Source: Cellulomonas soli
GTDB taxonomy: Bacteria > Actinomycetota > Actinomycetes > Actinomycetales > Cellulomonadaceae
Direction: 5' to 3'
DNA length: 64,000 nucleotides
NCBI RefSeq assembly: GCF_013409305.1
Contig: NZ_JACBZJ010000001.1
Coordinates: 3,720,001 to 3,784,000 of the forward strand
Made by a program: the position numbers and the translations under genes. Shown in pieces: positions 7,825 to 15,749 of this stretch. Numbering within the stretch: position 1 is the stretch's first letter; each line of letters begins with the position of its first letter. The notes under the pieces are model-generated. The model was not told the DNA's origin. It did not search any database and was given only the letters and a program-made list of their open reading frames with translations.

Positions 7825-10713
7825 GTGGCACCGCGCACCTCGACCAGCCGCCCGTCCGACGAGCCCTCACCCGCAGAGCCCTCGCCAGCTGAGCGGTACG
7901 CGGCCTCGCGTCGTCGTGCGGCGGGTGCCAGGCTCGACGGCTTCCGCGCGATGCTGGCGTTCCCGCTCGACGACTTCCAGCTCGAGGCGTGCACCGCCCT
8001 GGAGCGCGGCAGCGGGGTGCTCGTCGCAGCCCCGACCGGTGCGGGCAAGACCGTCGTCGGCGAGTTCGCCGTCCACCTCGCGCTCGAGACGGGCCGCAAG
8101 GCCTTCTACACGACACCGATCAAGGCGCTCTCGAACCAGAAGTACGGCGACCTCGTGCGCCGCTACGGCCCCGAGCGGGTCGGCCTGCTCACCGGCGACA
8201 CCACGGTCAACGGCGAGGCCCCGGTCGTCGTGATGACCACCGAGGTCCTGCGCAACATGCTGTACGCGGGTTCGTCGACGCTCTCGGGTCTCGGCTTCGT
8301 CGTGATGGACGAGGTGCACTACCTCGCCGACCGGTTCCGCGGTCCGGTCTGGGAGGAGGTGATCATCCACCTGCCCGACGACGTGCAGCTGGTCTCGCTG
8401 TCCGCCACCGTGTCCAACGCCGAGGAGTTCGGCGACTGGCTCGCGACCGTCCGCGGCGACACGGAGGTGGTCGTCAGCGAGCACCGCCCCGTGCCTCTCG
8501 GGCAGCACGTGTTCGCGCGGGGCGAGCTCGCCGACCTCTATGCCGGTCACGTCGACCCGACCGACCCGGGTGTCGACCCGCCCATCAACCCCGAGCTCCT
8601 GCACCTGCTGCGCCGCCGCGAGCGCGCCGAGGGCCCGCCGTCCCGTGGTCGACGCGGTCCGGGCGACCGCGGCCACCGGGGCGGTGGCACGGGCGCGGGT
8701 GGTCGACGCGGGGGAGGCCGGCCGACCGCGCGGTTCGCCGTCGTCGACGCGCTGGACGCGGACGGGCTGCTGCCGGCGATCGTCTTCATCTTCTCCCGCG
8801 CGGGTTGTGAGGGCGCCGTGCAGCAGTGCCTGGCGGCCGGCGTACGGCTCACGACGCCGGCCGAGCAGGCGCAGATCCGGCAGGTCGTCGAGGAGCGGTG
8901 CGCGTCCGTGCCGCCCGAGGACCTCGACGTGCTCGGCTACTGGCAGTTCGCCGAGGCGCTCTCGCGCGGTGTCGCCGCGCACCACGCCGGGATGCTTCCG
9001 CTGTTCAAGGAGACGGTCGAGGACCTGTTCTCCCGCGGCCTGGTCAAGGTCGTGTTCGCCACCGAGACCTTGGCCCTGGGCATCAACATGCCGGCCCGGT
9101 CGGTCGTCCTGGAGAAGCTCGTCAAGTGGGACGGGTCGAACCACGTCGAGATCACGCCGGGGGAGTACACCCAGCTCACGGGCCGCGCCGGCCGCCGCGG
9201 CATCGACACCGAGGGGCATGCGGTCGTCGTGGACCACCAGGGGCTCGACCCGGTCGCTCTTGCCGGCCTGGCGTCCAAGCGCCTGTACCCGCTGCGCTCG
9301 AGCTTCCGGCCGACCTACAACATGGCGGTCAACCTCGTCGCGCAGGTCGGCCGCGAGCGCTCGAGGGAGGTGCTCGAGACGTCCTTCGCGCAGTTCCAGG
9401 CCGATCGCGGGGTCGTCGGGCTGGCACGGCAGGCGCAGGCGCACACCGAGGCGCTCGAGGGCTACGCGCGTGCGATGACCTGCCACCTGGGCGACTTCAC
9501 CGAGTACGCGAGGCTTCGTCGGCAGATCTCCGACACAGAGCGCGAGCAGTCGCGTGCCGCCGCGTCGGCTCGCCGCGCCGATGTCGCCCGCAGCCTGGAG
9601 GGCCTGCGCGTCGGCGACGTGCTGGAGGTGCCGACCGGCAGGCGATCGGCGCACGTGGTCGTCATCGACCCGGGTGGGAAGCCCGGGTTCGACGGCCCCC
9701 GACCCACCGTTCTCGGCGTCGACCGGCAGGTGCGGCGGCTGACGGTGGCCGACGTCGGAACGGGCGCGCGCACCGTCGGCTCGTTGCGGGTCCCCGCAGG
9801 GTTCAGCGGCAGGGTCCCGGCCGCGCGCCGAGACCTCGCGGCGGCGCTGCGGGCGGCTGTGGAGCGCGGCGACGTCGCGGCGTCCCCTCGGGCCGACCGG
9901 CCTGCCGGCAAGGGCGGCGGACGCGGGCGAGCCCGGGGAGCGTCGGCGGCCGTGCCCGACGACGCCCAGGTCGCGGCGCTGCGCCGGCAGATGCGCGCGC
10001 ACCCCTGCCACGCGTGCCCCGACCGCGAGGACCACGCTCGCTGGGCGGACCGTTGGCGCCGCCTCAAGGCCGAGCACGACGCACTGGTCGCGCGCATCGC
10101 CGGGCGCACGGGGTCGATCGCCGCCGTGTTCGACCGGATCTGCGACGTGCTGGCCGAGCTCGGGTACCTGGAGACGGCCGGTACGCCGGTGCCCGCGCTG
10201 CGGGTCTCCGACGCCGGTCAGTGGTTGCGCCGGCTGTACGCGGAGAACGACCTCCTGCTCGCCGAGTGCCTGCGCCGGGGGCTGTGGGACGAGCTGGACG
10301 CCCCGGCCCTGGCCGCGGCGGTCTCGAGCGTCGTGTACCAGTCGCGCCGCGACGAGCACGGCGAGCCGCACGTGCCCGGCGGGCCTCAGGGCAGGCTCGG
10401 GCGCGCGCTCGACGAGACGGTGCGCGCGTGGTCCGAGCTGGACGACCTCGAGCAGGCGCACGGCCTGTCGACGACGGTGCCGCTCGACCTCGGGCTCGTC
10501 GAGTCGATCCACCGGTGGGCGGCCGGGCGCAGCCTCGACGCGGTGCTGCGCGGCAGCGAGCTGGCCGCAGGCGACTTCGTGCGGTGGTGCAAGCAGGTCA
10601 TCGACGTGCTCGACCAGCTGTCCAAGGCGGCGCCGACCGAACGGGTGCGCACGACCGCGAGCAAGGCCGTGGACGCGTTGCGCAGGGGAGTGGTCGCCTA
10701 CTCCTCGGTGTGA
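7825..10713 (+). CDS. helY: Ski2/Mtr4-type DEAD/DEAH helicase HelY
   Basis: A helicase of about 962 residues. It has Walker A APTGAGKT, motif II DEVHYLADRFRG, motif III SATVSNAEEF, TETLALGINMPARSVV and motif VI QLTGRAGRRGID. The C-terminal half matches actinobacterial HelY proteins, which are Ski2-like and presumed to act on RNA. A glycine/arginine-rich insertion near residues 270-300 (GDRGHRGGGTGAGGRRGGG) interrupts the space between the two RecA-like domains. The start is chosen from the leaderless promoter spacing; a GTG six bases upstream is the alternative. Confidence 0.93.
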   Translation: MAPRTSTSRPSDEPSPAEPSPAERYAASRRRAAGARLDGFRAMLAFPLDDFQLEACTALERGSGVLVAAPTGAGKTVVGEFAVHLALETGRKAFYTTPIKALSNQKYGDLVRRYGPERVGLLTGDTTVNGEAPVVVMTTEVLRNMLYAGSSTLSGLGFVVMDEVHYLADRFRGPVWEEVIIHLPDDVQLVSLSATVSNAEEFGDWLATVRGDTEVVVSEHRPVPLGQHVFARGELADLYAGHVDPTDPGVDPPINPELLHLLRRRERAEGPPSRGRRGPGDRGHRGGGTGAGGRRGGGRPTARFAVVDALDADGLLPAIVFIFSRAGCEGAVQQCLAAGVRLTTPAEQAQIRQVVEERCASVPPEDLDVLGYWQFAEALSRGVAAHHAGMLPLFKETVEDLFSRGLVKVVFATETLALGINMPARSVVLEKLVKWDGSNHVEITPGEYTQLTGRAGRRGIDTEGHAVVVDHQGLDPVALAGLASKRLYPLRSSFRPTYNMAVNLVAQVGRERSREVLETSFAQFQADRGVVGLARQAQAHTEALEGYARAMTCHLGDFTEYARLRRQISDTEREQSRAAASARRADVARSLEGLRVGDVLEVPTGRRSAHVVVIDPGGKPGFDGPRPTVLGVDRQVRRLTVADVGTGARTVGSLRVPAGFSGRVPAARRDLAAALRAAVERGDVAASPRADRPAGKGGGRGRARGASAAVPDDAQVAALRRQMRAHPCHACPDREDHARWADRWRRLKAEHDALVARIAGRTGSIAAVFDRICDVLAELGYLETAGTPVPALRVSDAGQWLRRLYAENDLLLAECLRRGLWDELDAPALAAAVSSVVYQSRRDEHGEPHVPGGPQGRLGRALDETVRAWSELDDLEQAHGLSTTVPLDLGLVESIHRWAAGRSLDAVLRGSELAAGDFVRWCKQVIDVLDQLSKAAPTERVRTTASKAVDALRRGVVAYSSV

Positions 10714-10774
10714 TCGTCCGCCGGGACTGCCGCGCGTCGTCGGCCCTTGCCCGCAGGTCGGCGGGCCTCTGGCC

Positions 10775-10780
10775 TATCGT
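10775..10780 (+). promoter_or_regulatory. -10 box for leaderless amidohydrolase
   Basis: TATCGT ends eight bases before the GTG at 10789 with no ribosome-binding site between them. Confidence 0.5.
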
Positions 10781-10788
10781 GGTCGGAT

Positions 10789-12441
10789 GTGACCGCGACC
10801 CTGTACCGCCACGGTGTCATCCACTCGCCTGCCGATCCGTTCGCGGAGGCGATCCTCGTCGAGGACGGCACGATCGCCTGGCTCGGGGCCGACGACACGG
10901 CGGACGGTCTGGTCTCGCGGGCGGACGAGGTCGTCGATCTCGACGGCGCGCTCGTGGCCCCCGGTTTCGTCGACGCCCACGTGCACGTCCTGGAGACGGG
11001 TCTGGCGCTCGAGAGCGTCGACCTGACCGCGGCGGGCGGCGTCCGCTCGTTGGCCGACGCCCTCGAGGCCGTGCACCGGGCGGCGCAGCTGCGCACCGAC
11101 CGCCGTGACGATGAGCCGCTGCTCGGCTTCGGCTGGGACGAGCAGGCCTGGCCCGAGGGTCGTGCACCGACACGCGAGGAGATCGACCGTGCGGCCGGTG
11201 GGGCTCCGGTCTACCTCGCGCGCGTCGACGTGCACAGCGCGGTGGTCTCGACCTCGCTCGCCGACAGCGCCGGACTCCTGGGCCTGCCGGGCTGGACCGA
11301 GGACGGTCGCGTCGAGCGCGAGGCGCACCACGCCGCACGTGAGGCGGCGCGCCAGGTGGCACCGGGACGGCGCACCGCGCTGTACCGCCGTGCCCTGCAG
11401 CATGCGGCCGCGCACGGGGTCGTCTCGGTGCACGAGCAGAGCGCGCCGTTCATCGACACGCGCGAGGGGCTCGTCGAGCTCCTCGCGATGACCGAGCGTG
11501 CTGCTGACGGCCTTGCGCACGTGGTGGGCTACCGCGGCGAGCTGTGCGTGACGGTCGACGACGCCCGGGCGCTGCTCGCCGCGATCCCTGGACTGACCGG
11601 GATCGGGGGCGACCTGAACATCGACGGGTCGATCGGCTCGCGCACCGCCGCCCTGCGTCACCCGTACGCCGATGCACCGGCGGGAGCCTCGCCGTCGGAC
11701 GGTGTGCTGTACCTGACGGCCGAGCAGATCTGCAACCACGTGACGGCCGTGACCCGCGCGGGTGTGCACGGCGGGTTCCACGTCATCGGCGACCGTGCCA
11801 TGGACGAGCTGCTGATCGGGCTGGGTGCGGCCTCCGACGTCGAGGGGGTCGAGGCGATCGCGCGCGCGGGTCACAGGCTCGAGCACGCGGAGATGATCGA
11901 CGCCCCGGCTCTGGCCCGGCTCCTGCTGCTCGGGATCCGGCTGAGCGTGCAGCCGGCGTTCGACGCCTCGTGGGGCGGGCCGGGCGGCCTCTACGCGACC
12001 CGGCTGGGCGCGGGGCGGGCTGCGGTCCTCAACCCGATCGCGGACCTCGCGGCGGCCGGCGTCCCGTTGGCGTTCGGGTCCGACACGCCCGTGACCGCGC
12101 TCGACCCGTGGGCGGGGGTCCGGGCCGCGGTCCGGCACCACGAGGCGGACCAGCGCATCTCCGCTCGGGCGGCCTTCCGTGCGGCGACGCGCGGTGGCTG
12201 GCGGGCGGCGGGTCTGGACCACACCGGTGCCGGTGAGCTGCGGATCGGCGCGCCTGCGCACCTGGCGATCTGGCAGGCGGAGCACCTCGTGGTGCAGGCG
12301 GCCGACGCGCGCACGTCCTCGTGGAGCACGGACGCCCGCGCGGGCACGCCCTTGCTGCCCGAGCTCGGCCCGGACAGCCCGGAGCCGGTGTGCGTGAGGA
12401 CCGTCAGGGACGGTGTCGTCCTGTTCGACGCGCTCGGGTGA
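10789..12441 (+). CDS. YtcJ-like metal-dependent amidohydrolase
   Basis: A 550-residue amidohydrolase of the YtcJ/amidohydrolase_3 group. Metal-binding motifs are APGFVDAHVHVLETG near residue 65, HVIGDRAMDELL near residue 335, HRLEHAEMI and the late FGSDTPVTALDPWAGVRAAV. These enzymes hydrolyse C-N bonds in small molecules using a mononuclear or binuclear metal centre; the natural substrate is unknown. The GTG start follows a TATCGT -10 box. A strong hairpin 17 bases after the stop probably ends the transcript. Confidence 0.88.
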   Translation: MTATLYRHGVIHSPADPFAEAILVEDGTIAWLGADDTADGLVSRADEVVDLDGALVAPGFVDAHVHVLETGLALESVDLTAAGGVRSLADALEAVHRAAQLRTDRRDDEPLLGFGWDEQAWPEGRAPTREEIDRAAGGAPVYLARVDVHSAVVSTSLADSAGLLGLPGWTEDGRVEREAHHAAREAARQVAPGRRTALYRRALQHAAAHGVVSVHEQSAPFIDTREGLVELLAMTERAADGLAHVVGYRGELCVTVDDARALLAAIPGLTGIGGDLNIDGSIGSRTAALRHPYADAPAGASPSDGVLYLTAEQICNHVTAVTRAGVHGGFHVIGDRAMDELLIGLGAASDVEGVEAIARAGHRLEHAEMIDAPALARLLLLGIRLSVQPAFDASWGGPGGLYATRLGAGRAAVLNPIADLAAAGVPLAFGSDTPVTALDPWAGVRAAVRHHEADQRISARAAFRAATRGGWRAAGLDHTGAGELRIGAPAHLAIWQAEHLVVQAADARTSSWSTDARAGTPLLPELGPDSPEPVCVRTVRDGVVLFDALG

Positions 12442-12457
12442 GCGTTCGACGCTGAAC

Positions 12458-12491
12458 CCGGCGTGTCGGCAAGCGTGTCGCGACACGCCGG
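12458..12491 (+). terminator. hairpin terminator after amidohydrolase
   Basis: A perfect 11-bp inverted repeat (12458-12468 with 12481-12491, arm CCGGCGTGTCG) with a 12-base loop lies just after the amidohydrolase stop. There is no U tract, as is usual for GC-rich actinobacterial terminators. A nested 12-base palindrome GTGTCGCGACAC (12475-12486) offers an alternative fold. Confidence 0.6.
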
Positions 12492-12579
12492 ACGGCGCGC
12501 CGAGAATCGCCGATTCGGGACAAGCCGGACATCGCCGACGTGGCCTGGGAAGACGGTCGACGAGGCGGCGGGAGTGGGC

Positions 12580-12607
12580 TTGACAGTGCCCAACGAACCG
12601 GTAGGTT
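12580..12607 (+). promoter_or_regulatory. sigma-70-like promoter in non-coding region
   Basis: TTGACA (12580-12585) and TAGGTT (12602-12607) are separated by 16 bases, the best canonical promoter I see in the window. No convincing open reading frame begins just downstream. The predicted transcript would start near 12614, about 228 bp before lnt. Confidence 0.6.
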
Positions 12608-12613
12608 CGGCAC

Positions 12614-12800
12614 GTGTTCCGCCCTTGCGGGCACCTGCGGTCCAGTCGTGCACGGCGCCCTGAGAGGCGCCCCGCGCGGCGCAGGGACCCGGTTCGCGAG
12701 GGGGCACGACGGCTCCGGCCGGGCCCGCGTGTTCAACAGACAACGGGGGTGCGCGCAGCGCACCGCTCGGTACGAAGTTCACGCGGGCCGGTCGGTCGGG
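12614..12800 (+). ncRNA. candidate structured RNA or leader upstream of lnt
   Basis: This stretch lies between the TTGACA/TAGGTT promoter and lnt and contains nested complementarity. An outer stem pairs 12715-12731 with 12780-12795, about 16 bp with one bulge and a G-U pair, and includes a perfect 10-bp core (12722-12731 with 12780-12789). Inside it is a perfect hairpin GGTGCGC-GCA-GCGCACC at 12748-12764. A smaller hairpin is at 12621-12632. No open reading frame has a credible start. I do not recognise 6S, SRP, tmRNA or RNase P signatures. It could be an independent small RNA or the 5' leader of lnt; the end is not defined. Confidence 0.4.
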
Positions 12801-12829
12801 CTCCTCCTCGACCACCTGGTTTGCTGACG

Positions 12830-12835
12830 TACTCT
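12830..12835 (+). promoter_or_regulatory. -10 box for leaderless lnt
   Basis: TACTCT ends six bases before the GTG at 12842, with no ribosome-binding site between, matching the other leaderless starts. Confidence 0.5.
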
Positions 12836-12841
12836 GCGGGG

Positions 12842-14416
12842 GTGCCCGCCCCCGAACCGTCCCGCTGGTGGGTGATCGTCCTCGCGGCCGTCGGCGGCCT
12901 GCTGACACGGATCGCCTTCCCGGACCCTGGGTGGTCCGCCCTGGCCCCGATCGGCATGGCCCTGCTCTTCCTGGCCCTGCTGCGTGACAGCGCGCGCTGG
13001 AACGCCCTCGTCGGCTTCGTCTGGGGGCTCGCCTTCTTCGTCCCCCTCATCACCTGGGCGGGGGAGGCCGTGGGCCTCGTCCCGTGGTGGGCGCTGAGCG
13101 TCCTCGAGGCCGGCTTCGTCGCGCTCTTCGGAGCGGCGTGGGCGTGGGCGCGGCGCGGCAACGCGGTGTGGCGCAGCCGACCCCTGCAGCTGCTCGTCTT
13201 CGTCGTGCTGTGGGTCGGCGTCGAGGAGCTGCGCTCCGCCCAGCCGTTCGGCGGCTTCCCCTGGGGCCGGCTCGCCTTCTCGCAGGCGGACTCTCCGCTC
13301 GTCGCACTGGCCTCGTGGGGCGGGACGCCGCTGGTCGGCGCGGTCGTCGCAGGAATCGGCGTGCTGCTCGCCTTCGCGTGGATGGCGGCACGGCGGCTCG
13401 CGCTCGTCCGGCTCGCCGTCCCCCTCGCTGTCGTCGCGGCCGTGTTCGTCGTCGCGCTCCTCATCCCGCTGGACACGCAGGCGCAGGACGGCACCCTCAA
13501 GGTCGGTGCCGTGCAGGGCAACGTGCCCACGCCCGGTCTGGACGCCTTCGCCCAGCGCCGTCAGGTGCTGGACAACCACGTCGCCGGCACGATGGCGCTC
13601 TTGGACCAGGTCGACCCGGGCGAGCTCGACGTCGTGCTCTGGCCCGAGAACGGAACCGACGTCGACCCGCAGGTCGACGCAGAGGCAGCCGCCCTCATCG
13701 ACGGCGCCGCGCAGGCCGTGCAGGCGCCGATGCTCGTGGGGACCATCCAGTACCCGCAGGCCGGTGGGCGCTACAACACCGCCGTGCTCTGGGAGCCCGG
13801 GGTCGGCGTCGTCGCGAGCTACAGCAAGCAGCACCCGGCACCCTTCGCCGAGTACATCCCCATCCGCTCCTGGGTCCGGCCGTTCTCCAAGGCCGTCGAC
13901 CTGGTCACGACCGACATGGTCGCGGGGACGAAGGTCGGGTACGTCCCGCTCGACTCCGCGCGCCTGGGGCGGACCGTCGGCATCGGAGACGTGATCTGCT
14001 TCGAGGTCGCCTACGACGGCCTCGTGCGCGAGTCCGTGCGTGCCGGGGCCGAGATCCTCGTGGTGCAGACCAACAACGCCTCGTTCGGCTACACCGACGA
14101 GTCGACCCAGCAGCTGGCCATGTCCCGGCTGCGGGCGGTCGAGCACGGACGGGCGACCGTGCAGATCTCGACCGTCGGCGTCAGCGCCGTCATAGCGCCC
14201 AACGGCGCCATCGTGAAGGACTCCGGTCTCTTCACCGCCGAACAGCTCGTCGCTACGCTGCCGCTGCGCGAGTCGCAGACCCTGGCCACCAGGCTAGGGG
14301 CGTGGCCCGCATGGATCGCCGATGCTCTCGCGGTGTGCGTCGTGCTCGCCGGGATCGCCGGGGCGCGCCGCATCCGCCGCGCGCAGCGCGACGCCGACCG
14401 GAACGAGGGTGCATGA
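12842..14416 (+). CDS. lnt: apolipoprotein N-acyltransferase
   Basis: A 524-residue enzyme with about six N-terminal membrane helices, then a nitrilase-fold domain. The catalytic triad is visible: Glu in LWPENGTDVDP, Lys in YSKQHPAPFAEYIPIR and Cys in DVICFEVAYDG. Lnt transfers a fatty acyl chain to the N-terminal cysteine of lipoproteins in the cytoplasmic membrane. The start is a GTG placed by a TACTCT -10 box. It overlaps ppm by four bases (ATGA). In Mycobacterium tuberculosis the two activities are fused in one protein; here they are separate. Confidence 0.95.
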   Translation: MPAPEPSRWWVIVLAAVGGLLTRIAFPDPGWSALAPIGMALLFLALLRDSARWNALVGFVWGLAFFVPLITWAGEAVGLVPWWALSVLEAGFVALFGAAWAWARRGNAVWRSRPLQLLVFVVLWVGVEELRSAQPFGGFPWGRLAFSQADSPLVALASWGGTPLVGAVVAGIGVLLAFAWMAARRLALVRLAVPLAVVAAVFVVALLIPLDTQAQDGTLKVGAVQGNVPTPGLDAFAQRRQVLDNHVAGTMALLDQVDPGELDVVLWPENGTDVDPQVDAEAAALIDGAAQAVQAPMLVGTIQYPQAGGRYNTAVLWEPGVGVVASYSKQHPAPFAEYIPIRSWVRPFSKAVDLVTTDMVAGTKVGYVPLDSARLGRTVGIGDVICFEVAYDGLVRESVRAGAEILVVQTNNASFGYTDESTQQLAMSRLRAVEHGRATVQISTVGVSAVIAPNGAIVKDSGLFTAEQLVATLPLRESQTLATRLGAWPAWIADALAVCVVLAGIAGARRIRRAQRDADRNEGA

Positions 14417-15201
14417 GCCAGACCACCGACCGCGTCCTCGTGGTCGTGCCGACCTACGACGAGCGCGAGAGCATCCCCGTCGCCCTCGAACGCCTGCGTG
14501 AGCACGTGCCCGACGCGGACGTCCTCGTGGTCGACGACGGCTCACCGGACGGCACCGGTGCCCTGGTCGAGCAGCTCGCGCAGGCGGACGAGGCGGTCCG
14601 TGGACGGTGGGCGATCCACGTCATGCACCGCAGCGGCAAGCTCGGTCTCGGCACGGCCTACATGGCCGGCTTCGCGTGGGCGCTCGAACGCGGGTACGAC
14701 GTCGTGGTGGAGATGGACGCGGACGGGTCGCACCGTGCGCAGGATCTGCCGAGGCTGCTCGCCGCTCTCGTCGACGCCGACCTCGTGCTCGGGTCGCGAT
14801 GGGTGCCGGGAGGCACGGTCGTCAACTGGCCCGCCAACCGGCTCTTCTTGTCGAGGGGTGCGAACCTCTACACGCGGCTCGCGCTGGGCATCCCGTTGAA
14901 GGACGCCACCGGCGGGTTCAGGGCGTACCGGGCCGGGCTGCTGCGCACCATCGCGATGGAGGGTGTCGCGTCGCAGGGCTACTGCTTCCAGATCGACATG
15001 GCCTGGCGTGCGGTGCGTGCCGGTGGACGCGTGGTCGAGGTGCCCATCACGTTCGTGGAGCGCGAACGGGGAAGCTCGAAGATGAGCCGGCACATCGTGG
15101 GGGAGGCGCTGGTCCGCGTCACCTGGTGGGGGATGCAGGAACGCTCCCGCCGTGTGGCGGGAGCGTTCCGGGGTGGGCGAGAGGCTGCGCGCGACGCGTG
15201 A
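14413..15201 (+). CDS. ppm: polyprenol monophosphomannose synthase
   Basis: A 262-residue GT2-family enzyme with VLVVVPTYDERESIPVALERL, VVDDGSPDGTGALV and the catalytic VVEMDADGSHRAQDL. These are the signatures of dolichol/polyprenol-phosphate mannosyltransferases, which make the lipid-linked mannose donor used for lipoglycans and protein mannosylation. It has no C-terminal membrane anchor, so it probably acts beside the membrane protein Lnt. It begins with ATG overlapping the lnt stop. Its last codons contain a long perfect inverted repeat (15138-15169) that may serve as a terminator. Confidence 0.93.
   Translation: MSQTTDRVLVVVPTYDERESIPVALERLREHVPDADVLVVDDGSPDGTGALVEQLAQADEAVRGRWAIHVMHRSGKLGLGTAYMAGFAWALERGYDVVVEMDADGSHRAQDLPRLLAALVDADLVLGSRWVPGGTVVNWPANRLFLSRGANLYTRLALGIPLKDATGGFRAYRAGLLRTIAMEGVASQGYCFQIDMAWRAVRAGGRVVEVPITFVERERGSSKMSRHIVGEALVRVTWWGMQERSRRVAGAFRGGREAARDA
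15138..15169. terminator. bidirectional terminator inside the ppm 3' end
   Basis: A perfect 14-bp inverted repeat (15138-15151 with 15156-15169, arm GGAACGCTCCCGCC) with a four-base loop lies 30 bp before the ppm stop. The neighbour rbpA runs towards it from the other side, so the hairpin could end both transcripts. Confidence 0.5.
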
Positions 15202-15241
15202 CGTCGAGGCCGCCTGCCGGCACGGAGGCCGACAGCGCGCC

Positions 15242-15586
15242 TCAGGCGCTGCGACGCAGCTTGCCCGCGCGGAGCAGGCCGAGCCGCTCGTCGAGCAGCT
15301 CCTGCAGCTCGCCGACGGTGCGGCGCTCGAGCAGCATGTCCCAGTGCGTGCGGGGCGGCTTGCCCGCCTTGACCTCGGGGCGTGAGGCGTCACGCAGCAG
15401 CGCCTCGACGCCGCAGCGGCACTCCCACACGACCGGGACGTCGGCCTCGACCGAGAACGGCAGGATGATCGTGTGCCCGTTCGGGCAGTCGTAGTGCGCC
15501 TGGAGACGGGGGGCGAAGTCGACGCCGTCCTCCGTCTCCATGCTGTGGGACCCGATGCGCATGCCGCGCAGGGACCGGTTCGCCAT
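15242..15586 (-). CDS. rbpA: RNA polymerase-binding protein RbpA
   Basis: A 114-residue actinobacterial transcription factor. It begins MANRSLRGMRIGSHSMETE, has the zinc-like core HYDCPNGHTIILPF...VWECRCG and the C-terminal sigma-binding part PPRTHWDMLLERRTVGELQELLDERL. RbpA binds RNA polymerase and the principal sigma factor, stabilising open promoter complexes. The ATG has a GGAGG site seven bases upstream and a TAGATA -10 box at 15605-15610. It lies convergent to ppm, as in mycobacteria. Confidence 0.97.
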   Translation of the reverse strand: MANRSLRGMRIGSHSMETEDGVDFAPRLQAHYDCPNGHTIILPFSVEADVPVVWECRCGVEALLRDASRPEVKAGKPPRTHWDMLLERRTVGELQELLDERLGLLRAGKLRRSA

Positions 15587-15604
15587 GAGGGGACCTCCGT
15601 GCCG

Positions 15605-15610
15605 TATCTA
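15605..15610 (-). promoter_or_regulatory. -10 box for rbpA
   Basis: On the minus strand TAGATA lies about 18 bp before the rbpA ATG, leaving a very short leader that still contains a GGAGG ribosome-binding site. Confidence 0.45.
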
Positions 15611-15737
15611 CGGCCGTTGAAGATGAAGAAACTGCCACCGGTTCCAACGGCGGACACCCGTCGAGTGTTCCAGCCGTCCGTGAAGGTCTCGTGAACGCGG
15701 CGCGCGCGTGCCGACCAGAACGGGTGCACGACGTGGC

Positions 15738-15743
15738 TAGGGT
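15738..15743 (+). promoter_or_regulatory. -10 box for leaderless aldo/keto reductase
   Basis: TAGGGT ends six bases before the GTG at 15750. This selects the GTG over the two downstream in-frame ATG codons. Confidence 0.55.
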
Positions 15744-15749
15744 GGCACG

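Larger units (their letters stand above)
12442..12841. other. 400-bp intergenic region between amidohydrolase and lnt
   Basis: No gene-like reading frame was found here. It holds the terminator at 12458, a promoter at 12580, the foldable stretch at 12614-12800 and a second -10 box next to lnt at 12830. Confidence 0.6.

Noticed and set aside
12614..12800. Assignment of the foldable region to 6S, SRP, tmRNA or RNase P RNA
   Set aside because: The conserved sequence signatures of these RNAs, such as the GGAAGCAGCC-type SRP loop or the RNase P core, were not found.
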